A stretch of 64,000 bases of DNA from Geobacteraceae bacterium GWC2_55_20 (GTDB lineage: Bacteria > Desulfobacterota > Desulfuromonadia > Geobacterales > Pseudopelobacteraceae), in the NCBI GenBank assembly GCA_001802125.1, contig MGZK01000154.1, positions 26,162 to 90,161 on the forward strand, in the 5' to 3' direction. How positions within the stretch are numbered: the first letter of the stretch is position 1; every line of letters begins with the position of its first letter. Positions 8,561-20,300 of the stretch are shown here, piece by piece. The notes below the pieces were generated by a model. The model was given only the letters and a program-made list of their open reading frames with translations, was not told the DNA's origin and did not search any database. The translations under genes and the position numbers were made by a program.

Positions 8561-10543
8561 ATGACGAAATTACAGAAAGAATATTGCTTTATCTGGAGGG
8601 GAATGCTGAGGTCAGGAATTAGGTGGTCACTGTTAGCGGTCGTAATTGCGTGGATGTATCCGATCTGCGCGAGGGCAGAGTTCACATTTTCGTCGCCGGT
8701 CAAAGTGAGCGACGATTCCATTGGTATGAAGACAAATGTGGATCGTTCTGGAAAGGCTACGGCTTCCGGAGGAGGCGCAATATACACCACTTGGATCGAC
8801 TGGCGCAACTCGCGAGGCGGGTGGGACAGCGACATTTACATTGCCAAGAGCACCGACGGCGGAAAAACTTTCGGGCCGAACGTACGGGTTACAAATGCTA
8901 CTGGTAATAATAACTATCCCAGCATCGCCGCAGACTCGACCGGACGCTACGTTTTTGTCGTCTGGCATGGATCAGCACACATCTACTTCGCCCGCAGCAC
9001 CGATGGTGGCGTCACGTTCGAAACACCAATCCGCGTCGACACTAACTATTGCGATCCATACCAGGGACGGGGAACCGTCACCACCGACAAGACTGGAAAC
9101 GTGTACGTCATATGGGAAGAACGGGGAGGATGTGGTTTTCCAGTTGGTGTCTATCTCGCAAAAAGCACGGATCACGGCGCCAGCTTTGCCGACAAGATTC
9201 TTGTTAGCCTCCCCTCAATGTCCGGGTTGGTATTGCTGGCCACTGACATCTCCGTAGACGATGCCGGCAACGTCTACGTAGCGTGGATGGATAATTACTG
9301 GCCTACCGCCCACATAGTCCTTTCGGCCAGCACCAACGGTGGTGCAAATTTCACATCACATGTGACGCTTGATCCTTCCTGGGTCGGACAGACATACCCA
9401 CAAGTGGTTTCCAGGGGAGACGGCGAGGTGTTGGTGACATGGAACGGCCGTATTTCCCACTCATCTGACCGAGGGCTGAGCTTTTCCCCCCCCACGCGGC
9501 TTGGCGATACTTCGGCGGGCCTCCCAGGGCTGGCTAAAGACACGAAGGGAAATTTCTACGCCACCTGGATTGAGTCCTCAACAGGGGTAATCGACATCCG
9601 GATGAGCAGAAGCACCGACGGCGGCAGGATTTTTGAGCCATCGGTCAAGGTCAACGACCGCCTCCTCGGGACTCCAACCCCTAATATGCTTCCTGTCAGC
9701 CCATCGATTGCAGCTAGCGATGAAGGGGAAGTAGCCATTACGTGGACCGATACCTACAATGGCAATAATGCTATCTACGCCGCTTCGAGTGCCACCGGCG
9801 ACATCACTCCGCCAATCTCCGTCGCCACGGTCGCAGGAACGTCCGGCGCCAACGGATGGTACACTTCCGGCGTAACGGTGACTCTTTCGGCAACAGATGA
9901 CTATTCCGGGGTGGCTCGAACGGAATATAGCTTCGACAGCTCCACCTGGAACTTATATACAGCCCCAATCACCATCTCTACTGATGGGCTCGTATCCGTA
10001 TTTCTTCGGGCCGTTGATGTTGCCGGGAACGTCGAGCAGCCCAAACAACTCGATATCTCGATTGACGCGACACCTCCCACGATTACCTTCGGCGGCATTG
10101 CCGACGGTGCTGTCTATACGTTTGGAGCCGCCCCCACGCCCTCATTTACCCCTTTCGACGCTGTCTCCGGCCTCGCGGGCTCGTCCGCCACATTGACTGG
10201 CGGCAATGGAACCGGCTTCGGATCCTTTACTTATACGGTCACCGCTGTCGATGTAGCCGGAAACACCACCACCAGCTCAGTAAGCTATTCCGTCAACCCC
10301 ACACCCGGTGCAATCTCCACGTTAATCGATTCGTTCCTTGCCTCGGGCGCTATCAACAATAGCGGGATTGCGACAAGTTTGAAAACAAAAATGGATGCTG
10401 TACAGGCTGCCGGAGACGCTGTTGCTAAAGCCAACATCATCAATGCCTTCATCAACCAATTGGCTGCACAGTCCGGCAAACAAATCACCGTGGAAGCTGC
10501 CACGATCCTGACCGCCGCTGCAAAATTGCTACTCATTCCATAA
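8561..10543 (+). CDS. Secreted BNR/sialidase-like repeat protein with Ig-like and FIMAH-like C-terminal regions
   Basis: Signal peptide; repeated S(T/S)DGG asp-box motifs (KSTDGGKTF, RSTDGGVTF, SSDRGLSF, RSTDGGRIF); C-term ISTLIDSFLASGAINNSGIATSLKTKMDAVQAAGD. RBS aaggagg. Confidence 0.75.
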   Translation: MTKLQKEYCFIWRGMLRSGIRWSLLAVVIAWMYPICARAEFTFSSPVKVSDDSIGMKTNVDRSGKATASGGGAIYTTWIDWRNSRGGWDSDIYIAKSTDGGKTFGPNVRVTNATGNNNYPSIAADSTGRYVFVVWHGSAHIYFARSTDGGVTFETPIRVDTNYCDPYQGRGTVTTDKTGNVYVIWEERGGCGFPVGVYLAKSTDHGASFADKILVSLPSMSGLVLLATDISVDDAGNVYVAWMDNYWPTAHIVLSASTNGGANFTSHVTLDPSWVGQTYPQVVSRGDGEVLVTWNGRISHSSDRGLSFSPPTRLGDTSAGLPGLAKDTKGNFYATWIESSTGVIDIRMSRSTDGGRIFEPSVKVNDRLLGTPTPNMLPVSPSIAASDEGEVAITWTDTYNGNNAIYAASSATGDITPPISVATVAGTSGANGWYTSGVTVTLSATDDYSGVARTEYSFDSSTWNLYTAPITISTDGLVSVFLRAVDVAGNVEQPKQLDISIDATPPTITFGGIADGAVYTFGAAPTPSFTPFDAVSGLAGSSATLTGGNGTGFGSFTYTVTAVDVAGNTTTSSVSYSVNPTPGAISTLIDSFLASGAINNSGIATSLKTKMDAVQAAGDAVAKANIINAFINQLAAQSGKQITVEAATILTAAAKLLLIP

Positions 10544-10604
10544 ACTTCCTACCGACAGTAGTTACAAAAAAGGGAGAACCGAAAGGGCCTTCCGTGAAAT
10601 TGTT

Positions 10605-10638
10605 GACAAAGTCCTCGCCAAATGGCGAGGACTTTGTC
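10605..10638. terminator. Perfect 16-bp inverted repeat hairpin, possible terminator
   Basis: gacaaagtcctcgcca-aa-tggcgaggactttgtc; no strong T tract follows. Confidence 0.5.
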
Positions 10639-10788
10639 ATATTAGCGTCCGTAACAAAATGAAATAGATTTGACTCGCATATCCGCCGAAGAACAGGCGA
10701 ATGTATCGCTGGTCTCAAATTCCACTGCCAAAGGGTCCACCTAACTGCAACTATATGGTGGCATTTTACCAGGTATAATGCTGATCCC

Positions 10789-11757
10789 ATGCACCCGGCC
10801 ACTTCTGACAAACCCACCTGCAGATTTTGCGGATCCGCCGAACTCCATGAAACCATAGGGCCGGTTTTACGTTCTGGAGCGTTGTGCAGCGTTTTTTTTT
10901 GCGACCAATGCAGCATCGGTATGACCTGGCCACAACCGGATGCAGCAACCCTTGTGCGGCTCTACGCGCCGGGAGAGTACCGGGCCGACCGGGGCAAGCG
11001 TTTCATTGCGCCGATCGAGTTTCTTTTCGAGCTGCACAAGAAGTGGCTGATCTGGCGCATCAACAGCAGCATGAAATCCGGCAGGATGCTGGATGTGGGC
11101 TGCGGCAGCGGCTTTCTGGCCTCGCTTTTCGCCGGCGCCGGCTGGGACGTGACCGGAGTGGAGCGTGATGACGATACCGCGATCCATGCCAGGGAAACCT
11201 ACCGGATCGCGGTCGTGACCGATATCGACCATGCCCGGGGACCTTTCGACCTGATCATGGTCAATCACGTGCTGGAACACCTGGACGATCCCCTGCGGAT
11301 GCTGGAAAAATGCAGGGAACTGCTTGCTCCCGGCGGCAGGCTGATCATCGCCGTGCCGAACTTCAGTTCGCTGCAGGCCAAGGTCGGAGGCGCCGGCTGG
11401 TTTCACCTGGACATGCCGTTTCACCTGTACCATTTCAGCGAGCAGGGACTGGTCGGCCTGCTGCATAAAGCCGGCTTCAGTGTGGTTGAAAGCTCGCATG
11501 CCGATTGGATCCAGAATATCTACGGCTGGCTGCAATCGCTTCTGAACCGGGCCGGCATCTCCTATAATGCCCTGTATGATCTTTTGCGAATGAGGGGGAG
11601 GGGCATCTCCGCATCCGCATGGAGCTCGCTTCTGTGCTGCCTCTGGGCGGTCCCCCTGGCCTTGCTCGGGATCTGCGTCGAACGGGTGTGCCGCACCGGC
11701 GGAGTCATCCGCTGCACTGCGGTCGTTGCAGACAGGGACAGTAAGGTGCAATTGTAA
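10789..11757 (+). CDS. SAM-dependent methyltransferase with N-terminal zinc-binding-type motif
   Basis: CRFCGSAEL...FCDQCSIG and MLDVGCGSGFLASLFAGAGW, VNHVLEHLDDP. Confidence 0.8.
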   Translation: MHPATSDKPTCRFCGSAELHETIGPVLRSGALCSVFFCDQCSIGMTWPQPDAATLVRLYAPGEYRADRGKRFIAPIEFLFELHKKWLIWRINSSMKSGRMLDVGCGSGFLASLFAGAGWDVTGVERDDDTAIHARETYRIAVVTDIDHARGPFDLIMVNHVLEHLDDPLRMLEKCRELLAPGGRLIIAVPNFSSLQAKVGGAGWFHLDMPFHLYHFSEQGLVGLLHKAGFSVVESSHADWIQNIYGWLQSLLNRAGISYNALYDLLRMRGRGISASAWSSLLCCLWAVPLALLGICVERVCRTGGVIRCTAVVADRDSKVQL

Positions 11758-11799
11758 GTTACCGTTTGACTAACTACGTTGGAAGTAATTGGAGCCGCT

Positions 11800-12990
11800 A
11801 TGAAATATCCTGACAAGAACGGACACTTTGGCCAGTTCGGCGGGCGCTATGTCCCCGAAACCCTGATGCCGGCGCTGCTGGAACTGGAACAGGCCTACGG
11901 GCATTACCGGCATGACCGGGAATTCAAACAGGAATACGAATATTACCTGCGCCAGTACGTCGGTCGGCCGAACCCGCTCTACTTCGCGGAAAAGCTGACC
12001 GGAAAACTGGGCGGGGCTAAAATCTACCTCAAGCGGGAAGACCTGAACCACACCGGCGCGCACAAGGTCAACAACACGATCGGTCAGGGGCTTCTGGCCC
12101 GGCGGATGGGCAAGAAACGGGTCATTGCCGAGACCGGCGCCGGCATGCACGGTGTGGCCACCGCCACGATCGCAGCCCTGTTCGGCATGCAGTGCGAGGT
12201 GTTCATGGGCGAGGAGGATACCCATCGCCAGGCGCAGAATGTTTTCCGTATGAAGCTTCTTGGTGCCAAGGTAACGCCGGTCACCGCCGGAACCGCCACA
12301 CTCAAGGACGCCATGAACGAGGCCATGCGCAACTGGGTCACCACGATCCATGAAACCTTCTATGTGATCGGCACCGTGGCCGGCCCGCACCCTTATCCGA
12401 TGATGGTGCGCGATTTCCAGTCGGTGATCGGCCGGGAGGTCAAGCGACAGCATGTGAAAGTCGAGGGGCGTCTGCCCGACTACCTGGTGGCCTGTGTCGG
12501 CGGCGGCAGCAACGCGCTGGGACTGTTCTACCCCTTTCTAAAGGACAGTGCCGTCCGTATGATCGGTGTCGAGGCTTCCGGATACGGCATCGAAACCGGC
12601 AAACACGCTGCTCCGCTCTGCGCCGGTTCACCCGGCATTCTGCACGGCAACAAGACCTATCTGCTGCAGGACCAGCATGGCCAGATTACCCATGCCCACT
12701 CAATCTCGGCCGGCCTGGATTATCCCGGCGTCGGCCCGGAACACTCCTGGTTGAAGGATACCGGCCGGGCCGAGTATGTTTCCATCACCGACGATGAAGC
12801 CCTGGAGGGATTCGGTACCCTCACCCGCCTGGAGGGGATCATACCGGCCCTGGAGTCGTCCCACGCCATCGCGCAGGTCATGAAGATGGCTCCGAAATTA
12901 AGCCGGGACACAACCATGGTGGTCTGCCTGTCGGGGCGCGGTGACAAGGACATGCACACCGTGGCCGAGGCGATGGGAGTGGAGTTCTGA
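11800..12990 (+). CDS. trpB: Tryptophan synthase beta chain, TrpB1 type
   Basis: [55 protein letters not shown]. Confidence 0.97.
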   Translation: MKYPDKNGHFGQFGGRYVPETLMPALLELEQAYGHYRHDREFKQEYEYYLRQYVGRPNPLYFAEKLTGKLGGAKIYLKREDLNHTGAHKVNNTIGQGLLARRMGKKRVIAETGAGMHGVATATIAALFGMQCEVFMGEEDTHRQAQNVFRMKLLGAKVTPVTAGTATLKDAMNEAMRNWVTTIHETFYVIGTVAGPHPYPMMVRDFQSVIGREVKRQHVKVEGRLPDYLVACVGGGSNALGLFYPFLKDSAVRMIGVEASGYGIETGKHAAPLCAGSPGILHGNKTYLLQDQHGQITHAHSISAGLDYPGVGPEHSWLKDTGRAEYVSITDDEALEGFGTLTRLEGIIPALESSHAIAQVMKMAPKLSRDTTMVVCLSGRGDKDMHTVAEAMGVEF

Positions 12991-13080
12991 AAGTTGCACG
13001 CAGCTGGGTACTTATGGAATGTATCGCTCTGAAAAGCCGTTGCGGCTTTCAGTTGCGGTTTAAACCCTTTTAGTCTCGTT

Positions 13081-13107
13081 AAAGCCGGTAATCACCGGCT
13101 TTTTTTG
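13081..13107 (+). terminator. Rho-independent terminator after trpB
   Basis: aaagccggt-aatc-accggctttttttg. Confidence 0.85.
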
Positions 13108-13195
13108 TTTGACCAACACCGGGCTTTCGACTATATATACTCCCGTTTTATTCTTCAAAACCATAAATCTCTAATCATAACCAAGGAGGAGTGAA

Positions 13196-14200
13196 ATGCA
13201 TCTCGTTGACCAGATCAAGGAAAAGGCCAGGAAGAACCTGCAGACGGTAGTATTGCCCGAGAGTTACGACGAGCGGATGCTGTTCGCCGCCGAGAAGATC
13301 GTCAAGGAAGGGCTGGCCAAAATAGTCATCCTGGGCGATCCGGCCAAGATCCAGGCCGAGGCCGCTGCGAAAGGGGTCAGTCTGGCTGGCGTGGAGCTGC
13401 TCAGTCCTGCCGCTTCGCCCAAGCTGGAGCAGTATGTGGCCGACCTGGTCGAACTGCGCAAGAGCAAGGGCCTGACCGCCGACGAGGCCCGCAAGCTGCT
13501 GACCGCCGAGGACAACCTGTATTACGCCGGCATGATGGTGCGCAACGGCGATGCGGGCGGCGAAGTGGCCGGCGCCACCGGAACGACCGGCAATGTGCTG
13601 AAAGCCGCCTTCCAGACCGTGGGACCGGCCAAGGGCATCAAGACCGTTTCCTCCTTCTTCTTGATGATCACCAAAACCCCCAGCTTCGGCGAGAACGGTA
13701 TCGTGCTGTTCGCCGACTGCGCCGTCAACCCCAACCCGGATGCCCAGGCCCTGGCCGAGATCGCGGTGGCGACCGCCGGCAACTGCAAGGCGTTTTTGGA
13801 TGTGGAGGCCCGCGTGGCCATGCTTTCGTTCTCCACCAAGGGGAGCGCCAGCCACGCCGACTGCGACAAGGTGCTGCAGGCGCTGGAGATCGCCAAACAG
13901 ATCAAGCCCGACATGCAGGTGGACGGCGAGCTGCAGGCCGATGCCGCGCTGCTTCCCAAGGTCGGCGAGAAGAAGGCTCCCGGCAGTAGCGTGGCCGGTA
14001 AGGCCAACGTACTGATCTTCCCCGACCTGGACGCCGGTAACATAGCCTACAAACTGGTCGAGCGCGTGGCCGGGGCCGAAGCGGTCGGCCCGATCATCCA
14101 GGGACTGGCCAAGCCGGTCAACGACCTCTCCCGCGGCTGCTCGGTGGATGACATCGTCAACGTGACCGCGATCACGGCCGTGCAGGCGGCACAGGGTTAA
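13196..14200 (+). CDS. pta: Phosphate acetyltransferase
   Basis: VVLPESYDERMLFAAEK, FSTKGSASH, VDGELQADAAL, NVLIFPDLDAGNIAYKL. Confidence 0.95.
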   Translation: MHLVDQIKEKARKNLQTVVLPESYDERMLFAAEKIVKEGLAKIVILGDPAKIQAEAAAKGVSLAGVELLSPAASPKLEQYVADLVELRKSKGLTADEARKLLTAEDNLYYAGMMVRNGDAGGEVAGATGTTGNVLKAAFQTVGPAKGIKTVSSFFLMITKTPSFGENGIVLFADCAVNPNPDAQALAEIAVATAGNCKAFLDVEARVAMLSFSTKGSASHADCDKVLQALEIAKQIKPDMQVDGELQADAALLPKVGEKKAPGSSVAGKANVLIFPDLDAGNIAYKLVERVAGAEAVGPIIQGLAKPVNDLSRGCSVDDIVNVTAITAVQAAQG

Positions 14201-14221
14201 ACAACCTTTTTGCCGAATACC

Positions 14222-14270
14222 AAACTAAACTGGCCCGTCAGGATATCATCCTGACGGGCCAGTTTAGTTT
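14222..14270. terminator. Perfect 23-bp-stem hairpin downstream of pta
   Basis: aaactaaactggcccgtcaggat-atc-atcctgacgggccagtttagttt. Confidence 0.7.
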
Positions 14271-14399
14271 GGAGTAGATAACGGTATGATTTTTTCAATA
14301 TTTATCTTGCAAATAGAACTGCTTTTGTAAACAATGTGCAGACATGCTAATGTTATTATATTGTAGATAGTTAACTGGTTATAATTAGTGGAGGGTGCT

Positions 14400-17300
14400 A
14401 TGAAATTTTATAATTCTGCAGTGAAATGGTTGCTGTTTGCAGTTTTTCTGTTTACAGCCGCGACTCCGGCTTTTGCCGGAACAGTGACAGGCACCGCCAC
14501 GGGTAATGTCTATCAGTATCATGACCTCACCCTGCCGAATCCCCAAAGCGGCCTAAGACTCGTTCTGTCAAGTTCCGCGCCCACGGATTTTTACCTATAC
14601 ACCGGTACTAATCATGCTGCTGGCGGCCTTGTCTCGGGCGGAAGCAGCACCAACAAAACCCTGCACACCCTGCTGATTACTGCTGCCACCCTCGCCAATG
14701 GCGGCAGCTATCATGTCCGCATACGCACGGCAAGTGGTACCGGCGCCAGCCTGACCTACTATTTTACCGATGATATGACCTATGCCCGAGACCTGACCTG
14801 GGATACAGGCGCTTCTCCCGGCGGCACCAATATCGTCAGCCAGCCGGATACGGCCGGCGGGGACTATCTCTTTAAAATAGTCACCCCGGCCTCAACAGCC
14901 TCCGGAGCCTGGCGAACCGCGCTGGCGGTTTCGAGTGGCGAGGCGGACCTGGTCGCCCATAAGAACATCGTTACAACCACTACCAAAACCTCGGCCCAGA
15001 TTGGTTCCGACGGCTTTGTGCTTGCTCCCGGTGCCACAGCGACCCAGTTTGCAGCTGCCCAGACCTGGTACCTGCGGGTCAAGGCCCAGCCGGGCGCCAC
15101 CTGGCAGCTCTACAGCGGTGATATTTATGTCCAGAATCTGGGAACGATAGCCGCAGATAACTCCAGCAGCAGCCTGCCGGTCACCGTGGGGCCGGAAGGA
15201 ACCTACTATTTCAGGACCACTGCCGATGCCGCCACCCCGGCCTGGCGCTTGTGGCTGAACGGCGCAAATCTGCCGCTGCTGATCGCCAGAAACAGCGCTC
15301 CGGTCACCGGCGTTGCAACCACCTATCAGCAGAGCGAAACCGGCCAGATGCTGCTGGTTCCCCCCTATCTGACTGCCACCGATGCCTATTTCGTAGGTGT
15401 TACCGCCGTGCCTGGAACCGTATTCAGCTTCAATTCCCAAAAACAGCCGATCATTGACCTGGCGCATGGAGCAACCATAGCGAACAGCGTTACCGGTTAC
15501 GGTTACATCACCTACCGGGTTGAAGTGCCGCCGACCGAGGTGGCCTGGCAGGTGGATCTCAAGCGCACCTCGGCTGCCGGAAATCCGGAATTGTACCTGC
15601 GCAGCGGTTCCGTACCCAATGTACGCAACAACAGCGCCCTGTCCGAGTCCGTTGCCGGCATTGATGACTCCATTACAATCGTGCCGGTCACCGGCATCAA
15701 TCCGACCGGAACCTGGTATGTCACGGTCATGGGAAGCGGCAGCTTCGATTATTCGCTGGTCAACAGGGCGCCGTCAGTGACCGCTATTCCCTACCTTACC
15801 GCTCCCGCCAGCATCACCAACGATGAGTCTACCCGTTCGGGGTGGCGCTACTACCGCGTAACCGACCCGGCCTCATTTCTGGGCAAGCTGGGGTGGCAGA
15901 TCGAACTGGACCAGGCCCACCGTACCGGCTATGAAATCGCCATCCGGCTTAACGTCGCTCCGGGGCGCTGGTCCTCTCGATCCAACGATTCCGCGACTGC
16001 GGTCGAATACAGCACCATTCACCGCAACAGCACCTCCGGCATTTTCCAGGATCCCAACCACCAGGCCGATAACTGGTACATCGGTATCTATAATCCTGCC
16101 CAGGCGCTGGGGGCGTTCCAGCTGACAACCAGCGAGATTGCCCCGGCGGTGACGGATCTTTCCCTGGGAACTGCAGCGATTACCGATCAGGATATTTCCA
16201 CCTGGCAATGGTTCAAATTCGTGGTGCCCAACGACCCGGATCTGAAGGGATGGGATCTGCGGCTGAAGACTGCCGCGGGCAATCCGCAGATGGTGGTCCG
16301 GCGCGACCTGCTGCCGGATACCTTGACCACATCGACGGGGTGCGCCGCCGGCTCGCTGTACAAATGCAGCACGTGGCCAAGCCTGGCTCAGTGGGCTGCG
16401 GGCGCCTTAGCGGGTGGCGGCGGGCTGGATTGGACCGGACGCCGCTATGTGAGCGGTACCACAAGCGACATGAACAGCTATCTAATCATGGGGATGGGAA
16501 GCCCGTTGGAGGCCGGCACCTACTATGTGGGGGTTGCCCGTCAAACCGGCAGCACAAACACCAGCCCCATGAGTTATACCCTGGAGAGCCGTGGTATTGG
16601 CCTGGCCGGCAGCACATATCCTGTCCGGATTACGGAGCTGGCCTTCAGCGGTGGTGTTGCCACCGGAACCGGTCTGGCCCCCCGGGAAGTAGAATGGTAC
16701 CGGGTGAACGTACCGGCCGGTTCAGCCAGCTGGTCACTCAATCTGATACCGACTGTGGGTGAGGCGATGTTGGCGCTTCGTCAGGGGGCTCTGCCGAATA
16801 TTACCGCGTCACTCACTCTGGACAGTTTCTCTGAAACGGGAGCCGGAACAGTCCGCCACAAGAACGGCGCTGAATATTTCTACAAGTATGCCATTACCCC
16901 CGGTTCATCCATCACCAGCGGAGATTACTACATTGCGGTCATCAGTGAAGGGCAGACCAACCCTGCCAGCACCAGCGTCATCGGAACTGGGACCGTCAAC
17001 TATACCCTGACCAGCGTCGGCGCCATGCCGGTCGATAGCACGCTGCCGCCGACTACGCTGACCACGGCCGCTCCCATGACCTGGGGCTCCCAGGCGCTCA
17101 CTTATGGTTCCCAGAAGGCCTATCGCTTCCGGGTTCCGGCCGGACTTGACAGCATCGAGGTACGGCTGAACAACAAGACCGGCAATCCGCTGGCGGCAAT
17201 CAGGCGGGATGACATCGACAGCGGTAAACTGCCCTCACAGATGATTGTATCGGGGCAATATCCCGAAGCAGAGGGCGGTTATGCAGACTCCTGGCGCAAC

Positions 17301-20300
17301 ACGTCCACCGGCAGTATCATAACCATCGCTTCGCCGGTCGCAGGTGATTACACCATCACCGTATTTGCAGATTATGTTAACGCCACCAATTCCGACGCTT
17401 CTTATGATCTGGAGATCGCCACTGTGGTCCCGGATGATCTCGCCTTTGATCTTGCGACCTCCAGCAGCGTCGCGGTCACCAACCAGGATTACCAGACCTG
17501 GCGCTATTTCCGGGTGGTTATTCCGGATGATCCCGGCCTGAAGGGGTGGGACCTGCGGCTGAAAACCACCGCTGGTATGCCGTACCTTGTGGTCAAAAGA
17601 GATACGCTGCCGAATTCATCGACCACATCAGCCGGCTGTGGCTCGCCATCGGCGGTCTACAACTGTAGTACCTGGTCATCCGGCAGCCAGTGGCCTGCCG
17701 GAAGCGGCAGCACCATTGACTGGACTGCCAGGGGAAATGCCTCCGTCGGAGTTGCGGACAAAAACAGCTATCTGATCATGGGCATGGGCAGTCCGCTGGT
17801 GCCCGGAACCTACTACATCGGCGTTTCGAGTCTCTCGGGAACCGCTGCAATGACGTACACGCTTGAAAGTCGCAGCATCGGCATCGGCGGAAGTTATCCG
17901 ATACAGGTAACTGATCTGCCTTTCAATGGCGGAGTGGCAACCGGCTCCTCCCTGGCGCCGCGTGAGGTCGGCTGGTACAGGATTGCGGTGCCGGCGGGAG
18001 CAGCAAGCTGGTCGCTGAATCTGGCGCCGGAAGGAACCGGTGAGGCTCTGCTGGCTCTGCGACAGGGGCGCCTGCCGAATATAAAGGCTTCTACCTCCAT
18101 GACATCGGATAACGCCACGACCTTCAGCGGCACCATCAGGCGGAATGCCGGTACGGAATACTTTTACAAATTCCCGGCACCCGGCGGAGCATCAATCACC
18201 AGCGGTGATTACTACATCGCCGTCATCAGCGAGGGGCAAAGTCCGGCCAACACCAGCACCATCGGCAGCGGCACGGTCAACTACACCCTGACCAGCATCG
18301 GCTCCATGCCGATCGAGGACAAGACCGCCACCCCGCTCAGCTCCAGCGCCCCGGTCAGTTGGCCCGCCCAGGCCCTGCCTGCCCGTTCGGAAAAGGTATA
18401 CCGTTTCCGGGTGCCGGCAGGCATTGACAGTCTGGAAATGCGGCTGCTAAACAAGACCGGCACTCCGCTCTATGCTGTTCGCAGGGATGCGGCCGGCAGC
18501 GGCAAAATTTCCCTGGTTACCGGCGGCAACCAGGAAGGGGGCGAATCTCCCACGATGCAGAATGTTACCAGCATCACTCCGGCCACGGAGGGTGATTATA
18601 CCATCACCATCTATGCCGGCAGCGCCGCTGCAACTTTCGATCTGGAAATCGTCGGCACTGGAGCGGGGTCGCTGACGTTCGCCAACGGCATCCAGACGGT
18701 GGCCGCCCAGGCGGCCGACACCTGGAAATATTTCCTGGTTACCGTGCCGGCGGATGCATCACTGAAGGGATGGGATCTGCGCCTGAAGCCGAGTTCCGGC
18801 AATCCGTACATGGTGGTACGGCGTGATCTGCTGCCGAACACGCTTGTTACGTCGAGTGGCGGCTGCGGGCAGCTGTATCAATGCTCGTCATGGCTGAGCG
18901 GCGCCCAGTGGGGGACCTCCACGCGCAACGACTGGACCGCTCGTTCAAATTTATCCGCTCCCAACGTGCCCGACTACGGCAAACAGCTGATCATGGGCAT
19001 GGGAAGCCCGCTGGAACCGGGAACCTATTACGTCGGTGTGGCGCGCTACACAAGCAGTACGGACACGACGCCGCTCAGTTACACCCTGGAGAGCCGTGGG
19101 ATCGGTATCGGTAATGACAGTGGCGGCACTGCCTGGCCGATCCAGATAGCCGATCTTCCGTTTGCAGGCGGTACTGCCGCAGCGGTCGGACTGGCCCCGC
19201 GCGAAGTCGGGTGGTACCGGGTGGCCGTGCCGGCTGACGCTGGCAGCTGGTCCCTGAATCTTGTGCCGAGCCTGGGCGAGGCCATGTTGGCGGTCCGCCA
19301 AGGCAGGCTGCCCAACATAGCGGCGACTAACAACAGCATCTACACCTCCGACCATGCCACGGACTTCAGGGGTGCGGTGCGTCATCAGGCCGGCCGTGAG
19401 TTCTTTTACAAATACGCGACAGCCGGACAGGCTGCCATCACCGGTGGCGAGTACTATATCGCCGTCATCAGCGAGGGGCAGAACCCGCCCGACGACAACA
19501 CCATCGGCAGTGGTCCGGTCAGCTATAGCCTGACCAGCGTTGGCACCATGCCGCTCAGTGATGCTACGGCAACGCCGGTCGGGGCGCTCACGCCGGTGGC
19601 CTGGTCGGCCCAGTCGGTTCCGCTGGGGCAGCAGAAGGTCTACCGTTTCCGCCTTCCAGCCGGGCTCTCCTCGGTTGAAGTCAAGCTGAACAATAAAGTT
19701 GGCAACCCGATCATGACCATCCGCCGCGATGCTGAAGGGGCGGGTAAAATCCCGGATGTGGCAACGGCGCTACCGAAGCCGCATGAAGGCGGCGATGCCA
19801 TTGTCTGGCGCAACCGTGCCGATGGCGACGATACCGGCGGCTCAAGTTACATCACCATCGCCTCGCCCGCTGCCGGCGACTACACGGTTATGATCGCCGG
19901 CGATTCGGAATTCGTGGTGCAGAGCATCGATCCGTTTACCGGGTGGCGAACCGGTGACCTTGTTCTGGTCGATGCCTCCTTTGATCTGGAGGTTCGTGCG
20001 ATGACGCCGGAGCCACTGCCGTTCACACCGGGCAGTTCTGTCAGCGGCACGCTCGGCAACGGTCAGTCGGTTTACTACCGGTTCGATGTGCCGCCCACGG
20101 TTAACGGCAATCCGTTGCTGGCCTGGCTGCTGAAGTCGGCTACAACCAACGGCGCCACAAGCCTCAGGGTCCGGCCGGGTCAGGTGCCGGGAGATGACAA
20201 CAGCGGATCGGTAGTCAGTTCCAACAGAACCGTGGCCATCGTCCCCCCGGTATTGACACCCGGAACCTGGTACGTGGAGGTCAAGGGAATCGGCTCGACG

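Noticed and set aside
10867-11751. 294-aa minus-strand ORF inside methyltransferase
   Set aside because: Antisense shadow ORF; low-complexity, no recognisable motif.
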